A stretch of DNA of 64,000 nt from Eucommia ulmoides (GCA_016647705.1 CM028336.1:10920880-10984879); one strand, 5' to 3'; positions 33,096 to 46,105 are shown, numbered from the stretch's first letter. The notes: generated from the sequence alone by a model not told the origin. Translations and numbers: made by a program.

Positions 33096-35255
33096 TCCTG
33101 GCCTAGTGGAATACCCAAGAGGGGATGTGAATTAGGTAATTAAAAAATTATCAGAGAAATAATAACACTTAAAAAATCAAATAATTAATTTTATCCTAAA
33201 ATTAATTATTATCTTTATAGCAGCAGATAAGTGTAATAAGCTCTAGGTGCACACCTAAACAACACAAGATAAAATTAAGAAAATCAGTAATGCAGTACAC
33301 ACTGATATATCCTGGTTCACCAAACTACTCTTGGCTAATCCAGTTCTCCGAGCCCCACGAAGATTCGCACCCACTAAACTCAAGATTCCTTCACAGGTAG
33401 GATCCAAACCCTCACAATAATTCTTTTCGCAGGTACAGAATCAACCTTTACAAATTTATTTTCACAGACTTAGGAATAACCTCTACTTTTTACAGGCACA
33501 AGAATAACCTAATTTTACTACAAGAAGAATCATAACCTAATTCTTTTTATACCTTAGATTCAAGAATCAAAACCTCACAAAAATACTCCAACTATCATTT
33601 TCTCAGGTAAAGGTGAAATATTTACAAAATTCACTCAAAATCAATTCTATCTACGAAGAATTACTACCTCAATTTATTTATAGGAAGAGACTAAAATCGG
33701 CTACCCTTTGATTAAATACTCCCAACAGTATTTAATCCGTCACACTACTCACCAATACAAATTGATAAGCAGATTATCTCACTCGGAACTTCTATCACTC
33801 CAGATATATTAAAACTCGATTAATATCCTAAATCTAGTGATAAAAATTTGTAAGATTGAAAATCTAATTTTAAACAAAAGATGGGTAGCAAATAATTGAT
33901 AACGTAATCAGATTTAAGAAATTGTTTATAAAATATTTTCTTCAATAAAAATCAAAAACAATTTCTAAAGATCAATTTCCAAAAATTAAACAAGCAATGC
34001 ATAATAGAAAGTAATTGAAAATATCTCATCCAGAATCCACAGAAAAAATAAATAGAGCCATATTACTTCAGATCCGGTAGCAGCAAAGATTAATAGCCAA
34101 TAATTCTCAAGATTGTCTCTTAGAATAGTTCTCACAAAATCTCAAAATGATATATCTTATAACAGCTCAATATGATCTCAACTCTTTAATCTCTCTTAAT
34201 CTTAATTTTCACTTGTTCATAATATATGAAAAACGCAGGTCTATATATATGAGAAATAAATCAGCTCTCGAACGGCTAGTTCCCATGTATCATGACACTT
34301 AAATACTCTCTTAGACCCCTTATATCATTATGACTTCATTTTGGTTTAATTCATTTAATTATAGCTTTTAAATCTCTCAATTAAGTCTCCCAAATATTTC
34401 GCAATCTCAATTAAATATAATAGAAACAATATTCTATACCAAATTGAGAAACAATCAAACTTAATAAATCAAATCAATAGGAATTAAATAATAGATGAAA
34501 CATATCTTAAATATTATAAAATTCCTAAAATCTCTCACAAATCCCAACTTAAAATGGCTACTTTTGGATATGAATTCAGAATCCTTAATATCCTAAAACT
34601 GCGCCCTCAATCGACCAACCAGTCAACCGGTCGATTCAAAATGTAGCCAAGCCAAAGTTGTTGCGTCCATCGATCGACCTATCTGTCGACTTAGAGATTC
34701 AGAGAGTTCAATTTATCTTCACCGGTCGACCTACCTATCGACTTAGAGATTCAGATAGTTTCATTTCTCTTCACCGATCAACCTATCTGTTGACTTAGAG
34801 ATACAAAGACTTTCACTTGTTTTGTCCGATCGACCTAACAATCGACTTATGCTTGTTGGATCTCTTTTCTACACTCGTTTTGAACTCATTCTGATTTACG
34901 TTTTTGCCCCTTTAACCATTTTCTTTTCTTAATTAACGCCACTAAATATTACTTTTCAATAATAAAAAGGAGCAAATAATTTCACCTTATCAAAACATAT
35001 ATAAACAATAAAAAAAATTTGTGTCGTTTGTGTTACTAATTGGGATATTAAGAGTTGAAATTCACTTGAGTTGTTTTCTCTAATTTCTTCAAACTCTTAA
35101 TTCGTCATCATCTTTGTCATCATCATTTAGCATCCATTCATAATTAGTCATCGCATCTTTATCACTGGAATTTAATTAACTAAAACACTCAATTAAACCG
35201 TTAGTTCCACCAAAATATCAACACTTAATTGTTCATCAAAATTTTAGGATCAACA
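33096..35255 (-). repeat. 3' LTR of the nested SIRE-like element
   Basis: 2160 bp, nearly the same length as the solo LTR at 3897-6055. It ends (plus coordinates) ATTTTAGGATCAACA, next to the inverse of the polypurine tract. A GTCGAC-rich cluster lies at about 34600-34860. Confidence 0.9.
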
Positions 35256-35587
35256 ATCTCCCATTTTTTTATGATGACAATTAGCTTTGATGTTTTCTTC
35301 AAAACAATAATATAACCACATTTCCCCTGAATCTAAGGACAGGTTTTATAACTCTTTGAAGCATAATAATAAAGATATTATAAAACATAATTAATAAAGC
35401 ATAAATTTAAAAATAAACCTCCTCTTAATAAAACATTAACTAAAACTCCCCCTTAATAAAATATCAACTAATTCTCCCCCTTCGTCATCTTCAAAAACAA
35501 AATTTAGGAAGGGGGGAACACAACCAATAATTCTACTTTAGGCAAACACATAATATACTTGAAAGAGTAAACCTAAAATAATTAAAT

Positions 35588-35644
<57 letters not shown>

Positions 35645-36034
35645 CTCTTTTAAAAGCACAATCAACTTATAAATTCAACTTTAAAAAATCAAAACTCATT
35701 TTAACAAATCAACTTTTAGGCACAAAACATCAACACTATGTTGATTATTATTATAGATAAATATCAAGTCTACTCAATTCGTCAAAATCCACACTAAAAA
35801 CACCATTCTTAATATGCAATCTCCCTATATAAGTGTAAACAAACTAATTCATTTTAGGGAGAAAAATATAATCTTCGAAGCACTAAGACATGAAACATCT
35901 CTCAATGATAGTTTATGAAACTATCTTCATAATACATACTTATTTCATAAAAATTTCAGCTCCATTTTTCAACAATAATCATTAACGCTCAAGAACATGA
36001 ATCATATCTCAATCAATAACACTTAGAGCTTATT
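35256..36034 (-). other. Residual internal region of the nested SIRE-like element
   Basis: It starts with the inverse of a polypurine tract (ATCTCCCATTTTTTTATGAT) and the TTAATTGTCAT-type motif. It contains a pure (AT)n run at about 35590-35642. No coding sequence is seen. Confidence 0.7.
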
Positions 36035-38101
36035 ACACTCATATTAAAATTAATTATTATCTTTATAGTAGCGGATAAATGTAATAAGCTCTAGGTGCAC
36101 ACCCAAATAACACAAGATAAAATCAAGGAAATAAGTAATGCAGTACACACCGATATATCTTGGTTCACCAAACTACTCTTGGCTAATCTAGTCCTACGAG
36201 TCCCACGGAGATTCGCACCCACTAAACTTAAGATTCCTTTACAGGTAGGAACTAAACCCTCATAATGATTCTTTTCGCAGGTTCAGAATCAACCTTTACA
36301 AAAAAAAAATCACAGACTTAGGAATAACCTCTACTTTTTACAGGCTCAAGAATAACCTAATTCTATTACAAGGAGAATCACAACCTAAATCCTTTTATAC
36401 CTTAGGCTCAAGAATCAAAACCTCACAAAAACACTCCAACTATCATTTTTCCAAGTAAGGATGGAACCTTTACAAAATTCACTCAAAATCAATTCTATCT
36501 AAGAAGAATTACTACCTCAATTTCCTTACAGGAAGAGATTGAAAATCAGTTACCCTTTGATTAAATACCCCCAACAATATTTAATCCGTTACACCACTCA
36601 CCAATACAAATTAATAAGCAGATTATCTCACTTGGAGCTTCTACTACTCCAGATAAATTAAAACTCGATTAATATACTAAATCTAATGATAGAAAATTGT
36701 GAGATTGAAAACCTAATTTTAAACAAAAGATGGGTAGTAAATAATTGAGCACGTAATCAGATTCAAAAAATTGTTTATAAAATATTTTCTTCAATAAAAA
36801 TCATAAACAATTTCTAAAGATCAATTTCCAAAAATTAAACAAGCAATGCATAATAGAAAGTAATTGAAAAGATATCACCCAGAATCCACAGAAAAAATAA
36901 ATAGAGCGATGTTACTTCAGATCTAGTAGTAGCAAAGATTAACAGCCAATAATTCTCAAGATCGTCTCTTAGAATAGCTCTCACAAAATCTTAGAATGAT
37001 ATATCTTATAACAGCTTAATATGATCTCAACTCTTTAAGCTCTCTTAATCTTAATTTTCATTTGTTCATAATATATGAAAAATACAGGTCTATATATATG
37101 AGAACTAAATCAGCTCTCTAACAACTAGTTCTCATATATCATGATACTTAAATGGTCTCTTAGACCCCTAATGTCATTACTTCATTTTGGTTCAATTCAT
37201 TTAATTATAGCTTTTAAATCTCTTAATTAAATCCTCCAAATATTTCTCAATTTCAATTAAATAGAATAGAAACAATTTTATGTACCAAATTGAGAAATAA
37301 TCAAACTTAATGAACCAAATCAATAGGAATTAAATAATAGATGAAGTATATCTTAAATATTATAAAATACCTAAAATCTCTCACAAATTCCAACAAAAAA
37401 CGGCTACTTTTAGATATGAATTCGGAATCCTCAATATCTTGAAACTGCGCCCTCAATCGAACGACCAGTCGACCGCTCGATTCAGGATGTGACCATGCCA
37501 AAGTTGTTGCATCCATCGGTCGACCTATCTGTCGACTTAGAGATTCAGAGAGTTCAATTTATCTTCACTGGTCGACCTACCTGTCTACTTAGAGATTCAG
37601 ATAATTTCATTTCTCTTCACCGGTCGACCTATCTGTTGACTTAGAAATACAAAGAGTTTTACATGTTTTGTCCGGTCGACCTACCAGTCGACTTATGCTT
37701 GATGTATCTCTTTTCTACACTCGTTTTGAACTCATTCTTATTTAAGTTTTTGCCCCTTTAACCATTTTCTTTTCTTAATTAGCTCCACCAAATATTACAT
37801 TTCAATAACATAAAGGAACAAATAATTTCAACTTATCAAAACACATATAAAAAATAAAAAAAAATTGTGTCGTGTGTGTTCCTAATTGGGATATTAAGAG
37901 TTGAAATTCACCTGAGTTGTTTTCCCTAATTTCTTCAAACTCTTAATTCTTTATCATCTTTGTCATCATCATTTAGCATCCATTCATAATTTGTCATCGC
38001 ATCTTTATCACTAGAACTTAATTAACTAAAACACTCAATTAAACCGTTAGTTCCACCAAAACATCAACACTTAATTGTTCATCAAAATCTTAAGATCAAA
38101 A
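36035..38101 (-). repeat. 5' LTR of the nested SIRE-like element (end deleted)
   Basis: Collinear with 33194-35255. It lacks the roughly 95 bp that would adjoin the primer site, so the deletion took the LTR end together with the internal genes. Confidence 0.88.
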
Positions 38102-38106
38102 ATTGG

Positions 38107-38550
38107 TATAACCATCATGAGTTACTTGCCAATTATATTATCATGGTATTCCCAACAGAATATATCCCGCATACATTAGAACTACATCACATAAGACCTC
38201 ATCTTTATACCTTCTAATTCAGAATGATACAAACACCTGCTTATTCATTTAATTTCTCCACAATCATTCAACCATTATAATTTGTATGGTCTAGGATGTT
38301 TTAAAGTTGGCAAATTCAACTTCTTCACTAAACTAATGCTAGCCATATTTGTACAACTCTCCCTATCAATAATCATGCTATATACTTTATCATTGACATG
38401 GAATCTAGTATGAAATATGTTCTCCCATTGTATCGTCTCATCTTTTTTTACTTGTGTACTAAGAGCTCTTCTTGCAACCAGAAGCTCTCCATCAACCGGG
38501 TATTCAACATCACATGCATCTTCCAAAGGTGGCATCAAATCATCATCCAT
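38107..38550 (-). pseudogene. Gypsy protease region
   Basis: The minus strand gives FHVNDKVYSMIIDRESCTNMAS, where the aspartic-protease triad D(S/T)G should stand; here it is DRE, so catalysis would be lost. It then gives LVKKLNLPTLKHPRPYKL and, after frame changes, a HAGHLLLG-like region. It is cut at 38107 by the SIRE-like element. Confidence 0.8.
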
Positions 38551-39591
38551 CTAATCTTCAGTCTCAATATCGCTATAATCCCTCATAATCATTACTCTCT
38601 TGTTTGGACATTGAGATGTAATATAACATGTTCCCAAACACTTAAAGCATTTAATTTCTCTATTTCTAGAAGATTGGGAATTGGTTTTACCTTGGTTCAA
38701 TGTTTCTCCAACATTGTGAATTATGGAAGGTTCAGCCTTAGGCTGAACATTAGGCTTCTCATCCTTCTTACTCCAATTTGGTTTTCAAGAATAAGAAGAA
38801 CCCGATTTCTTCCCAACTTGTGTGGAACCCGTTTGTTTCAATTGTTGCTCCACTTTGATGGTCATGTACACCATGTCACTCAACTCAACATAATACTGCA
38901 ACTCCACCACATTTGGAATGTCACGATTTAGCCCGATTAGAAACCTAGTCATAGTTATTTCTCAGTCCTCTTCCACATTGGCTCGAATCATGGCTATCTC
39001 CATCTCTTTGTAGTAATATTTCACACTCTTAGAATCTTGTGTAAGACTTTGCAATTTCTGGAACAAGTCTCTATAGTAGTGACTTGGAATGAATCTTTTT
39101 TCTCATAGTAGCTTTCATATCTTCCCATGTTGTGATAAGTCTTTCACCATTCCTCCTCCTACCCAAGGTAAGTTGATCCCAACATATAATAACATAATCG
39201 ATGAATTCTATGGAAGCTAACTTCACCTTCTTTAACTCAAAGTAGTTGTGACAATCAAACACCAACTCCATTTTCTTCTCCTACTCCAAATAAGCTTCAG
39301 GATCGTTTTTACCTTGGAAAGATGGAATGTTCACCTTCATACTTCCCAAGTTGTTATCATTCCTCTCCCCATAACAATCTCCCCTATTCCGATATCCAAG
39401 CCCAAATCTGCCCAAGCTTGCATTAAAGACGCGATCCTCTTCATCTAGGTCATCCCTATAATCATCTTCATATAAATACCTAGGCGGATTCTTCTCTCTT
39501 CGTTGCATATTAGGAGCTCTAGGTGGCTGCCCTCTTTGTGAACTAGACTCAACTTTGTCTAGTCGCTCAGGTACTTCATCAAATCGAGAGT
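38551..39591 (-). pseudogene. Gypsy gag remnant
   Basis: It contains the retrotransposon gag domain, with VNIPSFQGKNDPEAYLE, then a MELVFDCHNYFELKKVKLAS segment and GERLITTWEDMKATMRKK. Near 38640 is a zinc knuckle, CFKCLGTCYITSQC, in which Tyr stands at the position of the metal-binding His. The N-terminal part lies beyond the inserted solo LTR, at 45472-45600. Confidence 0.85.
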
Positions 39592-40191
39592 TCAACTGTG
39601 ACACCCCTATTTTTATTATACGAATAATTTTAGTTGTATTCTTTTCTAATATTTCAAAATAACGGGGCAGTTGGCGATTTTTATTGGTTGATTTTAAACT
39701 TTTAGGAGTCAAATTGTCTTTTTCAACGCATGTAAAATTGGAATTGGGTTAAATTATGACTTAAGTAAAATGAGGGAGATTAAGTGTAATTTGAGCCCAA
39801 ACTTCTCCAAGAAGCTATTAATTGAAAAAAAATGAAAGGAGGGGAGCCAACCACTTGGGCTCCCCTTGTTCAATATATATATATACACATATATACGTAT
39901 ATGCAACCATACATACCCAACCCAACAGAAGAAGCATCTAGAAATAGAGAGAGAGGAGAACAGGAGGAGAGAGAGGATCGGTGGTGTGTCGCAGGCGGCG
40001 TGGGTTTGTCGTCATGGTGTGTCACCAGCGGCGTGGGTTTGTCGTCATGGTTCGCTAGTGGTGGTTCGTCACAGTTCCGACATGTGTGTATGTAATCATT
40101 TGCCATTCATCCGTCGGAGGGTGTTTGGGTGATCGTCGTCGTCTTCAGTAAGTGGGTGTGTGATTCCTCCGTTTGTTTCGGTGTGGGTTTG

Positions 40192-40340
40192 TGTTGGGTA
40201 AATCACTCCCATTTGGGGGTAATTTTTCAACAAGGTGGCCTACCTCCCACCTACCCATTTGAGGCCAAAGGGAATTGTTGAAGAAAAAGGGAAGAAGACA
40301 AAAGCAACAAAAGAAAAGAGAAAAAGATAATCCAATGAAG

Positions 40341-40378
<38 letters not shown>

Positions 40379-40795
40379 AGCTTACCAAACTTGGACAAAA
40401 TGGAGTCGGCAGCCGAAGTCGGTGCTCAATTTGGCATGTGTTCAGACTGCCAAATTGATCAAATCCTCCTCTATAAATAGAGGAGGTGAGCCAAAAAGAA
40501 AAATCAATCCTCTGCAGAACGAAATCGCAAAGAGGAAGAGAGAGAAACCCCATATGTGGGAAGATATTGTGAGAGCCAATTTGTGAAGTTTTACCCACAA
40601 ATTGAAGACAATATTTTTGTGTATTGTTTGAGTGATCCACCAAGTGTGAGTTTTGTAATCCCATTATTTGTTATAGTGGAAGATTTAAGCGGCCTACGGG
40701 TCCCGTGGATTTTACCTTCAGTTGAGGAGGGTTTTTCACGCTAAAATTCGTTATGTTATTTATGTTCTATTTTGGTTTGGAAAAATGTCCTAGGA
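40192..40795 (+). repeat. 5' LTR of the Tork-like element (end truncated)
   Basis: It aligns with 43248-43860 and has a TATAAATAG box at 40472-40480. It contains a run of about 39 A at 40339-40377 that is only a short A-rich stretch in the 3' LTR. Confidence 0.88.
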
Positions 40796-41592
40796 CCAAC
40801 AAAATTATTGACAACCACTCTAGAAAAGTGTAGGCCTTTACCTTGAAAACCAAAGATCAAGTAGTAGAAATTTTCAGGCAATTTCATGTAAAAGTTGAGA
40901 GGAAAACTAGCAGATATTTGAAGTGTGTACGTGTAGACAACGGAGGCGAATACCATGGACCATTCGACGAGTACTGCAGGAAATTCGACATCATGCTTGA
41001 AAAGTCAGTACCAAAGACACCTCAACACAACGGTATTGCAGAGAGAATGAACAGAACCATTTGGAAAAAAGTCAAATGTATGCTCTCAGATGCAAAGCTA
41101 CCAAACTCCTTTTGGGGAGAGGCAATGAGGACAGCAGTTGATTTAATCAACCTTTATCCATCAGTTCCACTGAACTATGATATACCAGAAAGAGTCTGGA
41201 CGGGGAAAGACATTTCGTACAAATACCTAAAAGTGTTTGGCTGCAGAGCGCTTGTTCACATTCCAAAATATGAGAGGTCCAAGCTGAATGGAAAGGCAAA
41301 GAAATGCATCTTTGTAGGATATACCCATGAAGAGTTCGTCTACAGACTCTGTGATCTTGTCAGCAAAAGGATCGTTAGAAGTAAAGACATGGTATTTCTT
41401 GAAGATCAAATAGCTAGAGACTTTGAGAAACCAAAAAAGTCACAACCAGATGAATTTCCAGTAGATCTCAGACTTAGCTCTTCACCAACAAATTCTGGTG
41501 ATGAGGGAGCGGTACCAGATCCTAATGATGCAACTCCACCGCTAGCAGTTCGGAACCAGAATCGATTCCGGAACAAGTCCAACAAGAACTGA
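40796..41592 (+). pseudogene. Tork-like integrase (N-terminus missing)
   Basis: From a first-Asp HSRK region (here DNHSRKV, with one stop) the frame runs through VRVDNGGEY (second Asp) and QHNGIAERMNRT (catalytic Glu) to the GKDISYKYLKVFGC and KLNGKAKKCIFVGY blocks. The zinc-binding HHCC domain is deleted. Confidence 0.9.
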
Positions 41593-42697
41593 GAAGATCT
41601 ACCTGAGAGCGACAATCAAGTCGCAGATATTCTTCTCTTGAGTATATGATGCTTACTAAAGGGGGAGAACCTGAGAGGTATGAAGAAGTTGTTGCAGATC
41701 AACATAAGGGTGAGTGGTTAAAAGTTATGTAAGAAGAGATAAAATCCTTACATGAGAACCACACATTTGATTTGGTAAAACTACCATATGGTAGAAAAAC
41801 TCTCAAGAACAAGTGGGTGTACAGGATCAAAAATGAAGAACATAGCTCACAACCACGCTACAAAGCAAGATTGGTTGTGAAAGGATTCGGACAGAAAAAA
41901 GGTATTGATTTTGAAGAAATATTTTCACCCGTGGTGAAAATGTTTTCATCCGAGTTGTTCTTGGCCTTGCAGCCAGTCTTAATCTGGAGGTTGAACAACT
42001 TGATGTAAAAACTGCATTTTTACATGGAGATCTTGATGAGGAAATCTACATGGAGCAGCCCGAAGGTTTCCTAGTCAAAGAAAAAGAGAAACAAGTGTGC
42101 AGACTGAAGAAAAGCTTGTATGGTCTGAAACAGGCATCAAAGAAGTGGTACAAAAAGTTTGACTCGTTTATGGAGAAAAATTAGTACAACCAAATAACGG
42201 CGGATCACTGCGTCTTCATCAAGAAATTTTTTGATGGTGACTTTATCATTATTCTACTCTATGTTGATGACATGTTAATTGTTGGCCATGACAGCGCCAA
42301 AATTAACAAGTTGAAGAAAGAGTTGAGCAAATCCTTTGCAATGAAAGACTTAGGAGCAGAAAAACAGATTCTTGGCATGACGATTACCCGTAACAGGCAG
42401 AATCACAGAATTTGGCTATCTCAAGAACGCTATGTTGAAAAGGTTCTTAAAAGATTCAACATGAGTAAAGCCAAAGTTGTTAGTTCTCCACTTGCAAGTC
42501 ACTTCAAGCTTAATGCGAAACAATGTCCTTCAAGTAAGGACGAAAAATCAGAAATGGATAGGGTGTCTTATGCATCGGCGGTTGGCAGTTTGATGTATGC
42601 CATGGTTTGTACCAAACCAGACATCGCTCATGCAGTCAGTGTAGTGAGCCGTTTCCTTTCAAATCCTGGAAAGGAACATTGGGAAGCAATCAAATAG
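41593..42697 (+). pseudogene. Tork-like reverse transcriptase
   Basis: It contains NKWVYRIKNEE, YKARLVVKGFGQKKGIDFEE, a KTAFLHGDL block, KSLYGLKQA, and the catalytic YVDDMLIVGHD at about 42261-42293, then KDLGAEKQILGM. Stops or frame changes occur near 41731, 42007 and 42182, so it is inactive. Confidence 0.9.
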
Positions 42698-43237
42698 GTA
42701 CTCAGGTATCTCAGGGGGACATCCAGTCATTGTTTATGTTTCGACAATGGTAAGCATGTATTAGAAGGACATACAGATGCAGATATGGATGGCTATATGG
42801 ATTCGAGAAAATCCATATCCGGATACTTGATAACATTTGCAGGAGGAGCTGTTTCGTGGTAATCACGATTACAAAAGTGTGTTGCCTTATCCACCACAGA
42901 AACAGAATACATCGCAATCACAGAAGGATGTAAGAAAATCCTGTGGATGAAGAAGTTTCTACAGGAGTTGGATCAGAATCAAGAGAAGTATGCACTCCAC
43001 AGCGATAGTCAGAGTGCTATTCACCTCAGCAAGAACCCAATTTTTCACTCTAAGTCTAAACACATTGACGTGAGATATCACTGGATTCGTAATGTGTTAG
43101 AAAACAAGTTGCTGCAGCTTGAAAAAATCCACACCAATGATAACGGAGCCGACATGATAACGAAATCTCTACCTAGAGAAAAACTCAAAGTTTGCAAAGA
43201 AGTTGCAGGCTCTGCTTCAACCCCAAATTGGTCGTGA
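42698..43237 (+). pseudogene. Tork-like RNase H
   Basis: It includes a DADMDGYMDSRKSISGYL region, an SAE-type site changed to TTETEY, LHSDSQSAIHLSKNP, then HIDVRYHWIRN and DMITKSLPREKL at the C-terminus. Stops lie near 42697 and 42860. Confidence 0.88.
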
Positions 43238-43247
43238 GGGGGAGATT

Positions 43248-43864
43248 TGTTGGGTAAATTACTCCCATTTGGGGGTGATTTTTCAACAAGGTGGCCTACC
43301 TTTCACCTACCCATTTGAGGCCAAAGGGAATTGTTGAAGAAAAAAAGAAGGAGACAAAAGCAACAAAAGAAAAGAAAAGAAGATAATCCAATGAAAAATG
43401 AAGAAAAAGAAACAGCTTACCAAACTTGGACAAAATGGAGTCGGCAGCCGAAGTCGATGCTCAATTTGGCATGTGTTCAGACTACCAAATTAATCAAATC
43501 CTCCTCTATAAATAAAGGAGGTGAGCCAAATAGAAAAATCAATTCTCTGCAGAACGAAATCACAGAGAGAAAGAGAGAGAAACCCAATTTGTGGGAAGAC
43601 ATTGTGAGAGCCAATTTGTGAAGTTTTACCCACAAATTGAAGATAATATTTTTGTGTATTGTTTGAGTGATCCACCAAGTGTGAGGTTTGTAATCTCATT
43701 ACTTGTTATAGTGTGGAAGATTTAAGTGGTCTACGGGTCCCGTGGTTTTTACCTTCAGTTGAAGAGGGTTTTCCACGCTAAAATCCGTTGTATTATTTCT
43801 ATTTTATTTTGGTTTGATAAAATGTCTTGGGACAGACAAAATTGTTTTATCATTTTTTCCAATA
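43248..43864 (+). repeat. 3' LTR of the Tork-like element
   Basis: 617 bp. It begins TGTTGGGTAAATTAC and ends TTTTCCAATA (the expected terminal CA is now TA). Confidence 0.9.
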
Positions 43865-45471
43865 GTTTGTGTGTGGGTTCGGCCATTTGTCGCCGTCCGT
43901 TCAGTGAGTAGGTATGTGTGTCTGATACTTGGGGTCCCCATTTTGCTCTCTCTGTGTGTGTTCTGAACGTGTTTGTGTGCGTGTATGCCATTCATTGGTT
44001 TTGTCGTGGGTAGATTGTGTGTGTTGTGGTTCATCGATGATTTTGTATGTGTTGTTCGGTGATCCGGTGGAATGGGTTTTGATCACCGACGGTGAGTTAG
44101 AGAGAGACAGTAAGTGGGTTTGGTTTTGTGTGTGTTTGTTTCAGTGGTGGGTATGGTTGCCGTCGTCGCTGGAATGGAGTGTAGAGAGAGAGAGATTGGT
44201 CGGAGGAGTGGTCGATCGTTGTGGTTCAGGAAGTTACCGTTCGCCATTATCATTGATGGGTTGTGGGTGTGTGTTCCGTTCAGTTTAAGTAGGCGATCGT
44301 GTGTGTGTGTTGTGTCGGCGCTGCTCGGCTGAGATGAAACAGAAACAGAAATAGAGAAAGGAGAGAGAGGTGGGCCACCAATAGTAAGGGCCGGTGGTAG
44401 TGTCAGCGGCTGAACCAGGAACACAAACGAAAAATAGAAGAAGAAAAAAGAGTGGTCGTAGCTGGCGGTGCAGGCCGGCGGAAGAGAGAGAGAGGGTCGG
44501 TGAATCGGACATAGACCAGAAACTGAAGAAGAAGCGGGAATAAAAAAAGAAAAAGAAAAAAAAATGGGGAAATTCCACAAATCAACCCAACAAAAATTCA
44601 AAATCCAATTTTGTGACCGACGGAAAAGTCGAAAGAGGTAAAATTCCTATCACTTTTAATATATGCATTTAATTGTGTTTAAATTATCTCGTGGGTGATT
44701 GTGAAATTAATTTCTAGCACCGAAATGTCAAATGATGATAATAAATATTGAGACCATTCGCATGAATGAATTCGATATCGTAAACTGTAACGAAACAATA
44801 CTCGTTGAATAGTAATATAAAATGCGGGGAATAGGAAATTACGAAAATTAGGGCTTGTATTTAATTGTTAGGTTATTTTTACATAAAATATTAATTTAGG
44901 CCCTATCACGAATAGGTTCCCGATTTCCAAAGGATCAGTAGCAGAGAATTGGTGGAACTTTCGAAAACGGATATTCAGGTGAGTGTACTGTCTTCTTGCC
45001 AAAACTATTTTTATATATAATAATGAAAAAATGTGTTTATTTCAGATTGTACAATTTTATAAATGATATGAATCAAACAGGTTTTTTTGGGGTGAGTTAG
45101 TAAAAATGAATTATTATTATTGTAAAATATTTTTACTGGCAATACACTCGCAGGTGAAATAGTTAGGAGTCGGTCAATCCTCTACTGGTGCTAGATATAG
45201 TTATGCAAGTCATGCAATGGAGTCCTATGAAGGCAAATTTTGAAACAATGAGGCAAAGGTGAACTTAGAGAGAGGTTCATGAAATTTCTTCTATTGTTCT
45301 TATGTAATTGGAACGGGTGTATCTCTGCAGTATAAAGTCATGTATATGTTGTATAGAGGAATTATTTTGTCTCTTATTGTTTCTATGGTCATTTAGTTAG
45401 TCAGGTGGCATCATGTTGTCGACACACCAGCCTTGTGATAACGGGTGTCCGGGGTGGGGTGTGACATCAAC

Positions 45472-46105
45472 CATTCAAACTTTCTCTCCAAGGCCTTGTA
45501 GAAAAGTTTAACGTCTATAACATCCATCATTTCCAGTGATTCATCAGACAAGCCCTTGTTTGTTTCTTGAGATATGTTTAATAACCTAAAATACAAAGTT
45601 AGTAAACCTCACAAACACTCCCTCACGTGTTTCCCTCAATATTGATGGCACTCATACTCGTGTTTCACTCAAATTCGTCTTTTACCCTCTTATGAACTCA
45701 CAGTCTCTTGCCTTCTTTCACTATTTACTTCGCTCTTTTAGTTCTTTATTGAACTTAACCAACCTTAATCAGAAATTTCTCGTGACAATCCCAACTCTAC
45801 AAGAAGTATTTAAATCTCAATATAATTACTGGATTTTTTTTTTAATTCTATTTATGTTCTTTTTTTTTAGTTTTTTTTTTTTTTTTAATCAGCAACTTAA
45901 CAAAATATGAGATTTGACTAGTGGTGAAGATGCACCACATTTTTTTATCAAAATCTAACTGGATTTGATTAGAACGAAAAAAAAAAACACATTACTTTTT
46001 TAAACCAGTTTTGAAGATATAATTTGATCAAGAAAGAAAATTAGGAATGAACAAATTTCAACAAATGAAAAGGAAAAGGATATATGAAACCTGATTTAGA
46101 ACCTT
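45472..46105 (-). pseudogene. Gypsy gag N-terminus and leader
   Basis: The minus strand from about 45600 gives GLSDESLEMMDVIDVK and YKALERKFEWL. This is the gag N-terminal end that continues beyond the solo LTR at 39591. The rest up to the primer site is AT-rich leader with T-rich runs at 45835-45890. Confidence 0.7.

Larger units (their letters stand above)
33096..38101 (-). mobile_element. SIRE-like copia element nested in the gypsy pol
   Basis: Two direct LTRs of subfamily A (33096-35255, and 36035-38101 truncated) enclose about 780 bp. The 5-bp duplication ATTGG is perfect (33091-33095 and 38102-38106). Removing the insert and one copy of the duplication restores the gypsy pol frame exactly between protease and reverse transcriptase. 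Internal genes, the primer site and the end of the 5' LTR are deleted. Confidence 0.92.
40192..43864 (+). mobile_element. Tork-like Ty1/copia element, internally deleted
   Basis: LTRs lie at 40192 to about 40795 and 43248-43864. A perfect 5-bp duplication, GTTTG, lies at 40187-40191 and 43865-43869, and a polypurine tract, GAGGGGGAGATT, at 43236-43247. The 5' LTR passes straight into the integrase core, so primer site, gag, protease and the start of integrase are deleted. It is the youngest clear layer of the nest. Confidence 0.92.
39597..45466 (+). mobile_element. Solo LTR (TGTGACACCCC type) in gypsy gag, itself holding a copia element
   Basis: The ends TGTGACACCCC and GGGGTGTGACA are inverted copies of each other. 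A perfect 5-bp duplication, TCAAC, lies at 39592-39596 and 45467-45471. The gag frame is restored when the insert and one duplication are removed. Without the copia insert it is about 2.19 kb and is related to 47896-50529 (shared GGTGAGTGTACTGTCTTCTT and CAGTACACTCGCAGGT blocks). No genes of its own are present. The termini suggest a Tekay/Del-like gypsy origin. Confidence 0.9.

Noticed and set aside
44083..44601. Long overlapping open frames (up to 172 codons) on both strands
   Set aside because: They fall in GT/GA-rich solo-LTR sequence, read as low-complexity Ser/Pro/Phe or Cys/Val-rich protein, and match no family.
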